Part shown: piece after piece, positions 1 through 11,052 of the stretch | How the letters are laid out: the number at the start of each line of letters is the position of its first letter | Numbering within the stretch: position 1 is the first letter of the stretch | NCBI GenBank assembly: GCA_011833715.1 | Contig: CM022395.1 | Span: forward strand, 20,516,173-20,580,172 | DNA length: 64,000 nt | Reading direction: 5' to 3' | Source of the DNA: Carcinoscorpius rotundicauda | Lineage: Eukaryota; Arthropoda; Merostomata; Xiphosura; Limulidae | Made by a program: the position numbers and the translations under genes | Notes under the pieces: generated by a model | What the model saw: only the letters and a program-made list of their open reading frames with translations | Databases searched by the model: none | What the model was told of the DNA's origin: nothing

Positions 1-1171
1 TGTTTTTTACTAGTTGGCTTCCCTCTAGTTCATCACTTTAAAATTATAAATAGCGAACACATATAACACCCAAATGACTCTCAATAAACAATGAAATATC
101 TTATTTTATGATATACCTGCTTAAATAATGAATAGGAATGATAGATCTCAGTTAAATAACAGTTAAAGAAGAAAGCCAGGTGTGTCTTACAGGATAACAA
201 AGACAATATAATATCAGATAACTTCATAAGGAAACATAACCAGTTAGATCTCTTCTACAGATTTATATAGGTGGTGTTCCAGAAGTTCATAAACCTATCT
301 GTTCCATATGGTCACTGTCTTACTTATAACCACAGTTTATCTTCTAAAGTTACTTCAAGAACGTACAAATTGTAAAGTTTTATGTTTTATAAGTAGTTTT
401 TTAATTCTAAACATTAGAGAATAATTTAACATTTAATACTAATATATACATATATCTCATGCTGATATGAGTCATGTTATCCCAAGAATGTATTGAATCT
501 AACACTAATTTAGTTTTATTATAGTTGTAGCAGATGTGTCGTATAACGTTAAACAAAAAAATAGAATTCCAGGGGCAATATAAAGCCTCAGGTAACGATC
601 GCAAAAAGTAAATCAACTTTTGTAACAATCCTAATGTAATTAAAACTATTAAGTCGCCTACAGTTTTAAAAAATATTGTATAGCAATGTCAATAAACATA
701 GTGATGGCTATGTAGCTTATACATGATGTCGATTGTTTTATCATATTAATTAGGTGGGGCGATTTATAGATGATGAATTCTATTGTAGTTAAACTGAACG
801 AATAAATGAATCTTTATGTAAATAAATACATATCATCAGCCAATAACATAAGCTGATACCTCTTGATCTCGTTTTTCATCAACAAATAATAGAATTCCGT
901 TACTTTATAACGACCAACGGCTATAAAGTTGAGCACGATCGCTGACAGGATGTGAACCCTCATCTCGTTAGTTGTTTATCGATGGCTCTGGCCACGAGGA
1001 TATTTCACATCAATCAAAAATGAGCATGTTTTAATATGTGTTTAGGTATATGTATGGATAAAGTTTTGTTGGTGTCAACAATGACACTGATAGAACAAAT
1101 CAAGTAAGTGCAGAGAAAGATGTAATCAATAGGTTGAACAAGAATGGTGATCTCTTGTGTAAAGTACACTC
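1..1171. other. AT-rich intergenic sequence, nothing recognised
   Basis: I see no coding exon, RNA gene or repeat with clear ends here. Short ORFs on both strands are what AT-rich noncoding DNA gives by chance. Confidence 0.5.
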
Positions 1172-1450
1172 GTTTGTTTGCTTGTTTTTTGAAGTTCGTG
1201 CAAGGCTACTCGAGGGCTATCTGCGCTAGCCGTCCCTAATTTAGCAGTGTAAAACTAGAGGGAAAGCAGCTAGTTATCACCACCCACCGCCAACTCTTTG
1301 GCTACTCTTTTGCCAACGAAAGCGGAATTGACTGTTACATTACAACGTCCTCACGGTTGAAAGGACGGGCATGTTTGGTGTGAGAGGGATTTGAACCCAC
1401 GACCCTCAAATTACGAGTCGAGTGCCTTAACCCACCTGGCCATAAAAGAC
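1172..1450 (-). mobile_element. tRNA-derived SINE, family A, near full length
   Basis: The tRNA-like head lies at the right end (reverse complement of gaacccacgaccctcaaatt, a box-B-like GGTTCAAAT). It is followed leftward by the family body: the reverse complement of ccaccgccaactctttggct, then ctagccgtccctaatttagc, then a GTTT-rich tail. At least twelve more copies of this family occur in the window. This one has diverged in the head. Confidence 0.85.
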
Positions 1451-1660
1451 GGCTAGAGCAAATGGCCCTCATAATTGCGTGAAATGTAAAGAAACATAAA
1501 ATGTATGTCTTAAATTCACAACAAAAAACAAAAAATTAAGCCACAATTTATATCCGAATGTTAATAAAGTAGCTTCCAAAAACTATAAAGAGATTATTAT
1601 TTTACTTGAGATGGTAATTAGATTCTCTCTGTAGAGTTCTGTAGTTTCTATATTTATATA

Positions 1661-2000
1661 CAGTCATGTGAAAAAGCTAGGACACCCTGTGAAAGCCTGT
1701 GTATTTTTGTAACATTTTTTGATATATAGATATTTAATCTCAATTTTAACAATACCGAGAGATTGTAGAAATATAACTAAACAATTAAAACTGAAGAAGA
1801 GACTTTTCAAGATCTTTTGTAAATGTGATTCCACAAAAATACATATTCTAACTGAGGAAAAAGTTAGGACACTCCACATTTATTTCCATTTAAAACGGCT
1901 CAACTCACACACAAGTGTATCACATCAGGTGATATCTAAAAGTGGAATATTTTTCATGAGTAATAGGATAAATGCAATATCTAAATCGTTATATTAATGG
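1661..2000 (+). mobile_element. Tc1/mariner-type end or non-autonomous fragment
   Basis: It begins with cagtcatgtgaaaaagctag followed by gacaccc, the style of terminus seen in Tc1-like elements. A second aaaaagttaggacac occurs at about 1859. I do not see a transposase reading frame or the opposite inverted repeat, so this is a deleted or truncated copy. Class is inferred from the terminus only. Confidence 0.5.
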
Positions 2001-2031
2001 AAAACATAATTATATATTCCTGGTTACATTG

Positions 2032-2289
2032 TTTGTTTTTCTTAATTTCGTGCATAGCTTCTCAAGGGCTTTCTGCGCTATCCTACCCTAATTTTGCAGT
2101 GTAAGACTAGTCATTACCACTTACTGCAAACTCTTGGGCTACTCTTTTACCAACGGATAGTAGGATTGACAGTCACATCACAACGCCCCCACGGCTGAAA
2201 GGGCGAGCATGTTTGGCGCGACGGGGATGCAAACCCGTGACCCTCAGATTACGAGTCGCACGCCTTAACCCGCTTGGCCATGCCGGGCC
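2032..2289 (-). mobile_element. tRNA-derived SINE, family A, full length with target duplication
   Basis: A full-length minus-strand copy whose tRNA head (rc of atgccgggcc) is at the right edge. The 14-bp sequence cctggttacattgt occurs at 2019-2032 and again at 2288-2301. This is a target-site duplication typical of LINE-mobilised SINE insertion. The duplication fixes the element's ends within a base or two. Confidence 0.9.
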
Positions 2290-2375
2290 TGGTTACATTG
2301 TACAACCGTAATTTAGAATAAGAATTTCAATGGATAATATACGTGTGAGAAGTATTGTTTATTTACTTCTAAAAA

Positions 2376-2560
2376 TTGTGCACAGCCACGCAACGACTAT
2401 TTGCTCTAGCCGTCCATAGTTTTAAACTGGTAGTTTAAAATGAAAAAAACAAGTCAACGCCACCCACCGACAACTCTTAATCTTAATACTGTAGGATTTG
2501 ACTGTCATTGGTGTAATGTATCCACGCCCTTAGAGTGCGAAATGCAATTATGTGGCAATG
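2376..2560 (-). mobile_element. tRNA-derived SINE, family A, degraded
   Basis: The body is recognisable from ctagccgtccatagtttta and cgccacccaccgacaactct. The tRNA head is lost or unrecognisable. It lies about 90 bp from the preceding copy and in the same orientation. Confidence 0.65.
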
Positions 2561-3261
2561 GGCTAATAGGCCGTTCCTTGTTTACTGTTAAAGTACAACG
2601 ACTTTTTATATATGTTTATCTAAACTTAAAAAGCGGTATTTTATGACTAATTGATGTTTCGGTAATTATAAAAAATGATAATAATAATAAATCAATGAAA
2701 ACCTCTGTTTAAATATCTATTTGAAAAACGTATTAATTCGTGTAAGACATGGACAAAGAAGATTCGACAAAGAATGCTTGAAGATTCATAATATGTACAT
2801 ATTCTTACATTATATATCAATAACGAAGAGAAATTGCTGGGAAACGACTTGAATAAAACAAAGTAGGGAAATAATCAAGATTGCAAACTATCGAGAAAAT
2901 CAGTAGTTTAAGTATTATCGGCTGCTGTTATTAATGCATTTTTGTTGGAACATTCATAACTAGTCCAATGCATCGTTCAACTCTTAGTTGTGATTTACTT
3001 TTTTTTAAGCACGATGCTTAAATAAGCACACCAATTCATATTGTAGGGTATCAGTGACAGCACATCCGTAAAAAAAAAGACTGTCTCTCAAAAAACTATG
3101 TGTACTTCATGCAGATATACTGGCTACTTGAAGCACTATATATGTTTAGTATGGTTAAAATCAGGACTTAGAAAAGTGTCATAAATTCGTAATAAAACCA
3201 CATAATTATTCCATTATATGACAAAATTTTAATTTTTCTTGTCCGTGGGCAGAAAGTGTTA

Positions 3262-4373
3262 TTTCCTAATTGCTTATGTCTAAAGTAAATGGAAAAGATC
3301 TATTTTTCTCTTCAAACTTTGCTTTTGTGACCTGGATACTAAAATTTCCAAATTTACATATTTTCCAGAACATTACAGGTAGATTCAGTACTGAGTAGCC
3401 GATAGAGAATTTTCTCGAGCTTACAAGAACCTTCAAGAACTTTCTAGAATGTTGTAAAACTTTCCATCGTAATATATATACAAGGGCTCACTACTTACCA
3501 CTTCAATTTAGTTCTAGCTACCAAAGTAAACAGGTAGACTTATCTGTTTTGTCAGAGATGACGTAAAGAAGTTGCAAGCATTCTCCAGACGCATTCTGCT
3601 GTGTATGTAGCCAATTTATCACAACGGATCGAGTTCGCTGTGGGGAAGCACAATGTCAAGTGTGAGCCACTAGTTAGCCTCCAAAAGGTGTTGTTCCCAC
3701 CAATGCATATAAAATTGGGTCTATGAAACTCTTGATAAACACTGTGCAATCGTCAAGTACTTTTGAGACTTCTTCCCTAAGCTGTCTGAGGTAAAGGTCA
3801 AAGCTAGTGTTTTCGTTTGTTTTGTCGCAGTGGTTCGGGGCTTCTTGGGCAATGACAAGGCCGAAAATTATGTGGAAATGGTTGAGGCTCTGGTGTGAAC
3901 TACGGCAAAATAGGCTGCAGGATGTCCCTGAAAGTCCATATCCTTGACGCTCATCTTGATAAATTCAAAAAGAATATGAGAGCATACTCAGAGGAGCAAT
4001 GTGAACGCTTCCACTAAGATATACTAGACTTTGAACGCCGCTACCAAAGAACGTATAACGAAAACATGACGGGAGACTATTTGTGGTCTGATGCGTGAAA
4101 GTGATTTACATTGCAGTCGCAAATCTCAAGAAACTACTCACTTCTTAACATTTTTATTTATTTTTGTGTAACTTTAGTATAAATACATATAAATCTTGAT
4201 TTATATGTTGTTTTATTCAGATCTTATGTAAATGAAAATGTTCAAATTTGCCCGTTTTTACATATAAAATAGATTAATTTCTAAATTTTATTATCCAGGT
4301 AACAAAAACAAAGTTTGAAGAGAATAATAGCCATTTTCTGTACTTTTACAACACAATCAAATAAGAAATAATG
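3262..4373 (+). mobile_element. 1.1-kb DNA element with ~100-bp terminal inverted repeats
   Basis: Sequence at 3262-3365 (including ctcttcaaactttgcttttg and cctggatactaaaattt) pairs with the reverse complement of 4270-4373 (ctcttcaaactttgtttttg, cctggataataaaattt). Between the arms lie a promoter-like block (see 3426-3480) and the remains of a protein-coding region at about 3900-4110. A frame there reads SLKVHILDAHLDKFKK and then MRAYSEEQCERFH before a stop. I recall similar words from repetitive arthropod proteins of unknown function. Superfamily is not assigned. The coding part is broken by stops. Confidence 0.65.
3426..3480 (+). promoter_or_regulatory. Heat shock element array plus TATA box
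   Basis: Positions 3426-3451 read agaaccttcaagaactttct followed by agaatgtt. These are alternating GAA and TTC pentamers without a break (GAA-TTC-GAA-TTC-GAA), which is the consensus binding site for an HSF trimer. A TATA-like aatatatatac lies about 20 bp downstream at 3471. A start near 3500 would transcribe the inside of the surrounding element. The site is seen in the sequence; activity is inferred. Confidence 0.65.
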
Positions 4374-4484
4374 CATACTATTCAGGAACAAAATTTGTGT
4401 TACATAGTGTAATTAGTGATTTATGAGATCAACCTACAGAGACATCGAATTTACTTCGCTGTGGAAGCTACATAACAATTACCT

Positions 4485-4640
4485 TAAAGTCTTATCGCTT
4501 TCTTTCTGAACGTACGTATTTCTTGATGACAAGAAACCCACTTGAAATAAATATGTATCTCGAAACGGCTGGTATGAGTATTAACACTTTTATTGATAAG
4601 CATAGAACAATATTCAACCTTCCTAGGCCATCTATCGCCT
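4485..4640 (-). repeat. Dispersed repeat with decayed hammerhead-type core (copy 1)
   Basis: It shares caagaaacccacttgaaata, cggctggtatgagtattaac and tttattgataag with the repeats at 42466-42610 and 49795-49950. On the minus strand the hammerhead positions are degenerate here (ggttgaatattgtt instead of ggtcgaaacgttgt). I take it as a fossil of the LTR-like end of a Penelope-like element. Confidence 0.55.
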
Positions 4641-5269
4641 AAGTATGGGGAATACCATGTCACTAGCTCAGTCAACTTTTTTATGACTGATTAAATTTCA
4701 AGCAAGTATGTTGATAATACATTTGTTGTATTCCCATCTGCTGATGAGACACTTAGTTTTCAATCACGTAAACCCTATAAACCCCAACATTAAGTTCACC
4801 TGTGAACAGGAAAAACTAACCAAATAGTATTTCTTTACCTCAAGATTACTAGAATTGATATACAATAGAGAAGCATTCAAACTGCAAAAAAATTGCTCAA
4901 AACCACTCTATCACTTACTACAGCGTTTGTGAAGAAGACAGGAACTCCTTGAGTGCATATGGGACTAACTTAGAACTATATCTTAAATTCACCTTAACAG
5001 AGTTACACATGAAAACTCTCAAACAACAAATAACATTTGAGAAGAGTTACACTGACAGCTATTGTACAAAGTTTCAGTAAAAATCAGATGACGATATCAA
5101 CGTTTCGACAAGCACAATACTTTATTTATACAAATTAAAAAATAGAAATATATACGCTAAATAACAAAAAGTTTATTTGTTTTTAACAAGAAGATAAATA
5201 AAGCAAATAAATCTCCTTAATTATACATACACAATTGATGTATGTTTGCAATTTGCATGTTATACAATA

Positions 5270-5700
5270 ACGCCACCTTCGTCTCCAAATTGTCAAATCA
5301 ACTAAAATCCTTGGAATTGCGTATGATTAAAATTTAACTTGGTAAAACCATATCACAGAAATAAAGAACAAAGCATAGCAAGAGATAAACCATGTTAAGA
5401 GACAATAGGCAAAATATTGGAGCTACACCAGAGAACATATTCAGAATTAATAAATAATATTTAACAAAACCGGTCATAGGTGTATATATTCTGTTCTGCT
5501 TGGATAAACGCTGTGATTACATACATTAAGAAATTACGAAGAATACAAAAGATAGTAATAACCATAACTCACAAAATACCAGGATATACAAATATTACAT
5601 TCATGCACAAATACGCAAATATTAAATTCATCAAAGATAGACTCACAGAGTGTTCGTTTCAATGCTTTAATAAAAATTTATGTAAAAATATTTCTTAAAT
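5270..5700 (+). pseudogene. Non-LTR retrotransposon ORF2 remnant (RT C-terminal region)
   Basis: Translated pieces in order resemble the region after the RT catalytic core of Jockey/CR1-type LINEs. There is HITEIKNKA, the counterpart of the usual H-x-x-x-I-x-x-K block after YLG. A tract near 5440-5500 corresponds to the usual I-K-P-V-I-E-Y block. TYIKKLRRIQKIVITI then matches the conserved LQxIQNxxLR motif, and YTNITFMHKYANIKFIKDRL matches the helix that follows it. Stops and frame changes separate them. No 5' part or poly-A tail is visible. Clade assignment is uncertain. Confidence 0.55.
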
Positions 5701-6106
5701 AAAATTCATCGCTGTATCGCAGATGGTAATAACTGTTGAATATCTCTTTCCACTTAATTTCTTTTATAAGAACAAGACCGCCTACTCTAGCTTAGATGTA
5801 GATATCACAAGAGTGTGTAAAAGGGTATTTTATGTGAAATACGCGTTTTACAACGGATATGTTTGTGAGTGTATGCGATAAAATGAAGAGAAGGAGTAAA
5901 ATAGCGCTATATGCTATTTACTTACAGGTCCTCGAAGAGAGAAATAGAATCACCCAATTCGCCAAAGGTTACATCGCGTTTCAACCTGATTCTGTGAACA
6001 TTATTACAGTATTTCACAGTTTATCGAACAACAGCGATAGGGAACCTCTTCGTCGCTCATAACAACTGAATACCCACCCATACAGACAAGCTACCACAAT
6101 CGAAGC

Positions 6107-6290
6107 TGGCTTTTCCAGATCTGCCTGGGATACGAGTTCGAATCTCCATCCCACCAAACATGCTCGCCCTTTCAGCTGTGAAGGTGTTATTATGCGAAAC
6201 TCAATCCAAATATTTGTTGATAAAAAAGTAGCTCAAACATTAGCAGTGGATGGTAATGATTAGCTGTGTTCCCTTTGTCACAAAGTTCAA
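6107..6290 (+). mobile_element. tRNA-derived SINE, family A, degraded
   Basis: Plus-strand copy recognised from gagttcgaatctccatccca (the B-box region), ccaaacatgctcgccctttc and tagcagtggatggtaatgat. The first half of the tRNA head is scrambled. Confidence 0.7.
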
Positions 6291-6667
6291 AACAAATCAA
6301 TTCAATCCTTCCATAACCAAAAAAATAAAAAAGAGAGAATCGCTTTCGTGGGACTCGAACGTAACTATACTAAAAAACATTTTCTTTTTAATAACTTCTA
6401 ACAATTTTTTTGTATCGAATTAGTTTTTAATCTTTACTTGTTTAAGCATTTTTATATTGTCCAAATCAAAAACATGAAAGAGTTCGTCGTACATTTAACA
6501 TTGTCGAATCACTAATTTTATTTTTAAATTATTAACACAATTTTATGTTATTTTATTTTACATTTCAAATGTCTACATCTCTGTCCATTATTTTTTAAAC
6601 CGCAACTCTGTGAAAATTTATATATTCCACATTTATCTCTTAATTGAGTTTTATCTTCCACATCAGA

Positions 6668-6945
6668 GGTCTGGCATGGCCAGGTGGGTTAAGGCGTTCG
6701 ACTTGTAATCTGAGGGTCGCGGGTTCGAATTCCCGTCGCAACAAATATGCTGCCCTTTCAGCCGTGGAGGCGTTATAATGTGAAGGTCAATTCCACTATT
6801 CGTTGGTAAAAGAGAAGTCCAAGAGTTGGCGGTGGATGGTGATGACTAGACGCCTTCCCACTTATCTTACACTGCTAAATTAGGGACGGCTAGTCCAAAT
6901 AGCTTTCGTATAGCTTTGCGCGAAATTAAAAAAACAAACAAACAC
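6668..6945 (+). mobile_element. tRNA-derived SINE, family A, full length
   Basis: A complete copy. The head runs from ctggcatggccaggtgggtt to the B box gggttcgaattc. The body contains cgttggtaaaagagaagtcc and gttggcggtggatggtgatg. The tail is gcgcgaaattaaaaaaacaa followed by ACAAACA repeats. Confidence 0.9.
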
Positions 6946-7479
6946 TTCTATATGAGTAATAATTGTTTGACTATTCGTTCTTTTCATAAATACATTACCT
7001 ATTTTTGTTGGGCAAGGTGGGATGTATGACAAATATATGTATATGCTTTCTATACCTTTCTATCTGGTTGTGTGCAATTTGGTACATTTAGAAATTTGTA
7101 ATTTAGGGAATATTTTTTTCATAATATTGATTTACCAGCTTTTGTACCTTGGTTTTAAGGTTTTCATTGGGCTTGACTAAAGTTTTCATAATAGTTGTTT
7201 CTCTGGTATTTCGCTGTGGTTTACTACTTTTCATTTGTTTACAACCCTACTCGATTTGTCAGTAACATTTTAGTGCCTTTACGTTATAAGTTAAATACTG
7301 CATTTATTGACATTAGTGCATTGCTATTTATATCACTGGACTGTGGGTCAAGGAAAAATACTTTGAGTACTCGATATATACTTTATTTTTAAAGTAACCT
7401 GCAGTTTCAGAAGAAAAAATAATAATAATTAAATTTGTTTTTACTTTATTTCTTTGGGATTGTACCGTTTATGAATTGT

Positions 7480-8000
7480 AGTTAATGTGATTGTTAAAGT
7501 TGAAGAGGCCGCTGCCCTCATATGAAGAGAATATAATTGTATGTATTAGGCGTCGTGTAGAATGTTTGTTTGGAGAGAAAGAGGGGTTAGGGGAGGTCGA
7601 GGTAAACGTAGAAGAAGTACAGAAAAACGAGTCCACGTTTTCATGTACAGGTGTCCCTGGACGAACCGGTTTTTAAATCAAGTCGTGGTGCAGTAAACTT
7701 GTCTAGTAGTGGGATGTAGTGGGTTTTGGTTGGTTAATGACAGACAACGGTATCTCGAGTTCTAAAGCTAAGACGTTAGGAATTGTCAACGTGTTATGTG
7801 GTAGTGTTACATATTTTAGTTTGGTTATTGTAAAACAGTAAAGTGTTATTACACTGAAAACTATAAACGTTTTGTAATTAATATATACGTTAATACTATG
7901 GAAGTTGTAACTTTGATTAAATTGTGAACCAACGTTTATATAACACCGCTTATTTGGTGAACAATTGTAACCTCTTATAAACAGGAAGCTGAGCAGAACG
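7480..8000 (+). other. Candidate first (5'UTR) exon region of the cadherin gene
   Basis: This stretch is less AT-rich than its surroundings, especially 7560-7700. It ends in a good splice donor, gcagaacg|gtaagtt, with GT at 8001. The next acceptor in the same direction that precedes a plausible start codon is at 10960. No cadherin-like coding is visible, so if real it would be untranslated. Exon status is inferred from one donor site and base composition only. Confidence 0.3.
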
Positions 8001-10960
8001 GTAAGTTAAAATATCTGGACATTAATTGTGTTTACGTTCGACTTATTATTATAAAAAGTATATAATAGGTAAATATATTTTAATTTAGAATAACTAGCCA
8101 AATTTGCAGATATTGTGTAAAACGTGAAAAATGTTTTGTCTTATGCAATGAAGGTCATTCGATTGAAGTTTATATTGTGTGATGCTCTTTGGATCTCGTG
8201 TTATTATTTTAACAATTCTGAATATTTCCTCATAATGTATAACTGTCGAAAACGTTGAATTGTGTCGCAGATATTTCTGAAGAATTTAACATAGAAAAAC
8301 ACGCCTTTACAAAAAGTTAAGCCAGATAATTTAATTTTGAAACCTTTAGAACTAAAACACTATCTTTTTAATACCTGAATAATTTACCCTTTTCAAATGA
8401 AAATAGAGACTATTTGCATAAGAAAATCTGACTATCCATTATAACAACCTTATTAAACATAAATATTGACAGTTTTATGCCGTGTTAGTACTCATAGTCG
8501 TACATTCATTAATTCAAAACAATGATATCGCATAACACATTAAAAATTTCTTTTTTAATATAAAAGACTTGTATGGTGGGATGTTTGATTTTGTAGTCTA
8601 TGTAGATACATTTTAATATACTACTTGAGGTAATAGTGCGCTCACGATTATGTTTGTGTAACTTTAGTAATATGTAAATATGAACTACAGTAGGAGGTTT
8701 ATATGAAATACATTGATTTAGTTGGTTTCTGCAAATTATTGTTATATCACTAGTTTTAACAAATTTGAATACAAGGTACACATAATATTTGTACATCGGC
8801 AAAAACCTTTTAATCCAAGGGAACTCAAAAACAGAGGGCTTTAATCACCAAATATTAATTTTTTAATAAAGCTACATTAAAAGTTTCTTTCACATTTGTG
8901 AGCATGTACTAAGTTTTGTTCCAAACCAATATTTTTTTGTTGATATTGATTCATTTTTGTTTTGTTTTCTTATTTGCGCTTCTATTGAAGCAATGTCCTA
9001 TAAAATAGAGGTAAAAACATCCAACGAACCTGGTAAGGTTGCTGTCAAGAAATGCCAAAAAAATCAGATAAAATACATAAGTAAGGTTGAGGTTTGGTGA
9101 AAAATCTAGATGATTTGAAATAACACCAGTTTCTAACTCAAAATGGGTACAGCCACTGTATTTGCACCATATTGACATTAGCTAGAGCAACATGCAAATT
9201 CTCTTCCCACCAAACACCCTGTCAAAGGTACGGATGCTGATTTGATAGTAGTGAAGATTGTGATGACATTGATTGTGAAGACCACCTATTTGAAAAAGAT
9301 ATTAGACAACCTAGGCCAGACACGTTAACTTGAAGTGGATGGCCAGGTTATTGAAATTCTCAACAAATTCGCCAACAGATTCTCGAAAAAGGTGAAATTT
9401 AGCAAGCTTGTGTGACTTGGCATTGATGTAAATTTTTTTGACAGGGTTTCTGTAATTAAAGTACTCGCTGAGTACTCTAATCGCTGAAACGCAGATAAAC
9501 TTTCGATAATTTTTTTTTTAATGGAATTGTGCTAGCCTAAGTACATGTACATAAACCTGTTTTTTTCTTTTGTCGCACCTTCTAACCAGGGTTGAAGTAG
9601 GATTACAATAGAAAAATATCCCGAGTTCGTAGGTGAAAAAACAAATATTTTGAAGTGATATTTCATGTATTATGCACATGTATATATTTAAACCGTTAAT
9701 GTCTGCCTTGATGTTGTAGAAAATTCTGTTTAAAAACATTGAGGGATCGGGGCGTAACTGTAAATCTAATATTTAAATAAACCTTTTAGTAGCCTTGGGT
9801 TGTTTTGTTCAAATGCCTTATTTTGAGTTTGTTTTGTTTGTTTTCCAGCTGAGAGTATAATCATCCCTTATGTTCATAAACTTTATATTGATGTAATACA
9901 TATTTCCTGTGATTTAATTTAGACTTGTTATTTTTGTACAGTTTTGTAAATACTATATTTTCGTGTTTTAAGTTCCTTTTCGATCTTTTTTTTTTTTTTT
10001 CTTTATATAAGAAGTGGGGGAGAGGGGGCTTGGTGTTTTTTGGTTCTGTAAAATTATATGGAGTTAATATTTTACATTTTGTTTAACTTATTACGTTTCA
10101 TATAACATTCTTACTGTCGAGTTTACTAAATTTTTGTTTTTAATTTATTTTGATTCTATTTCTTTCCAAGTCTAATAGATCTTGGAGTCGATCAAAACCG
10201 TTGTATTCAGTTTTAATTTTTCCAGATATTAAACGTTTAATCCTTTTGCCTTTTTTTGATGTAGTCGTCATTCATGAGAAGAGAGAGAAATATGAATTTC
10301 CAAGAAATCAAATTAAATACAAAATGTCTTGGTTTTGTTTTGAATTAAAATGGTAAACTTCAGTATATTTTGTCTCGGTTCTTTATTTTAACTAATAATT
10401 TTCAGGAAATCGTTGAACATGACTCTGAGTATGAACTTTATTTTATACCAAAAAAATTACATCTACTGACATTCATTGGACAAAATGCATCTAATTTATC
10501 ATATCTCAACAACGTTGAGTCCCCCAGTGGCTCAGCGGTATGTCTGCGGACTTGCACGCTAAAATCCGGGTTTCGATACCCGTGGTGGGCAGAGCACAGA
10601 TAGCCCATTGTGTAGCTTTGAGCTTAATTCAAAACAACTCAACAAACGTTGAACAACATCGTGTTTTGATTTCATGTATTAACGAACAGTAGTTTTCAAG
10701 GTTCATAAAACTTTGAGGAAAGGTTTACTAGGAATTTTCATTGGTCAAATACACTTAGTCAGTAATTTATCGGGTCATGGAGTATCTTTTTTGCAATTAA
10801 TAACTTTCAATTTACAGCCGCAAAGTTGGAAATCTAAGAAAATACGCCCATAAACCAATTTCGATATATTTTAATACCATTTTTATGTTGATTTGTGATG
10901 CATTTTACTGTTAAATATCCATTGGAAAATAATCTAATCACTTTTTTCTTTTTAATATAG
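8001..10960 (+). other. Intron or 5' flank, mostly unassigned
   Basis: Apart from the SINE at 10519-10638 I recognise nothing. There is a T-run near 9987-10000. Short ORFs at 8509-8802 and 9518-9739 on the minus strand have no family resemblance that I can see. Confidence 0.4.
10519..10638 (+). mobile_element. tRNA-derived SINE, family B, complete
   Basis: Reads cccccagtggctcagcggta, then gggtttcgatacccgtgg (B-box region), then gggcagagcacagatagccc and gtgtagctttgagcttaatt. Near-identical 13-14-bp flanks (tcaacaacgttga near 10506, tcaacaaacgttga at 10639) look like a target-site duplication. Family B shares the general tRNA-head design with family A but has a different, shorter body. Confidence 0.85.
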
Positions 10961-11052
10961 ACATTCGAAAATGATATATTCTCTACTAAGGAACGGCGTA
11001 TTTCAAATATATTTTCTTCACGTGTTGTCATATCCTTATCTCTCCAAAGCAG
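10961..11052 (+). CDS. PCDH15: Cadherin gene: start-codon exon, signal peptide
   Basis: The acceptor is tttttaatatag at 10960 and the donor is gcag|gtaaga with GT at 11053. The ATG at 10971 has A at -3 and opens 27 codons plus one base (phase 1). The peptide starts MIYSLLRNGVFQIYFLHVLS and continues to SKA. It has a basic residue at position 7 and a hydrophobic stretch at about 10-19, as a short secretory signal would. The one-base overhang joins exactly to the next exon at 18540 to give V-C-E-I, the start of EC1. I chose this start because it is in phase with EC1 and is the only ATG in the exon. The preceding ten bases would be 5'UTR. This exon is the least certain of the eight because signal peptides are not conserved. 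Confidence 0.6.

Noticed and set aside
7491..7676. 61-codon ORF rich in Glu
   Set aside because: No splice continuity or recognisable domain; more likely part of an untranslated exon or flank.
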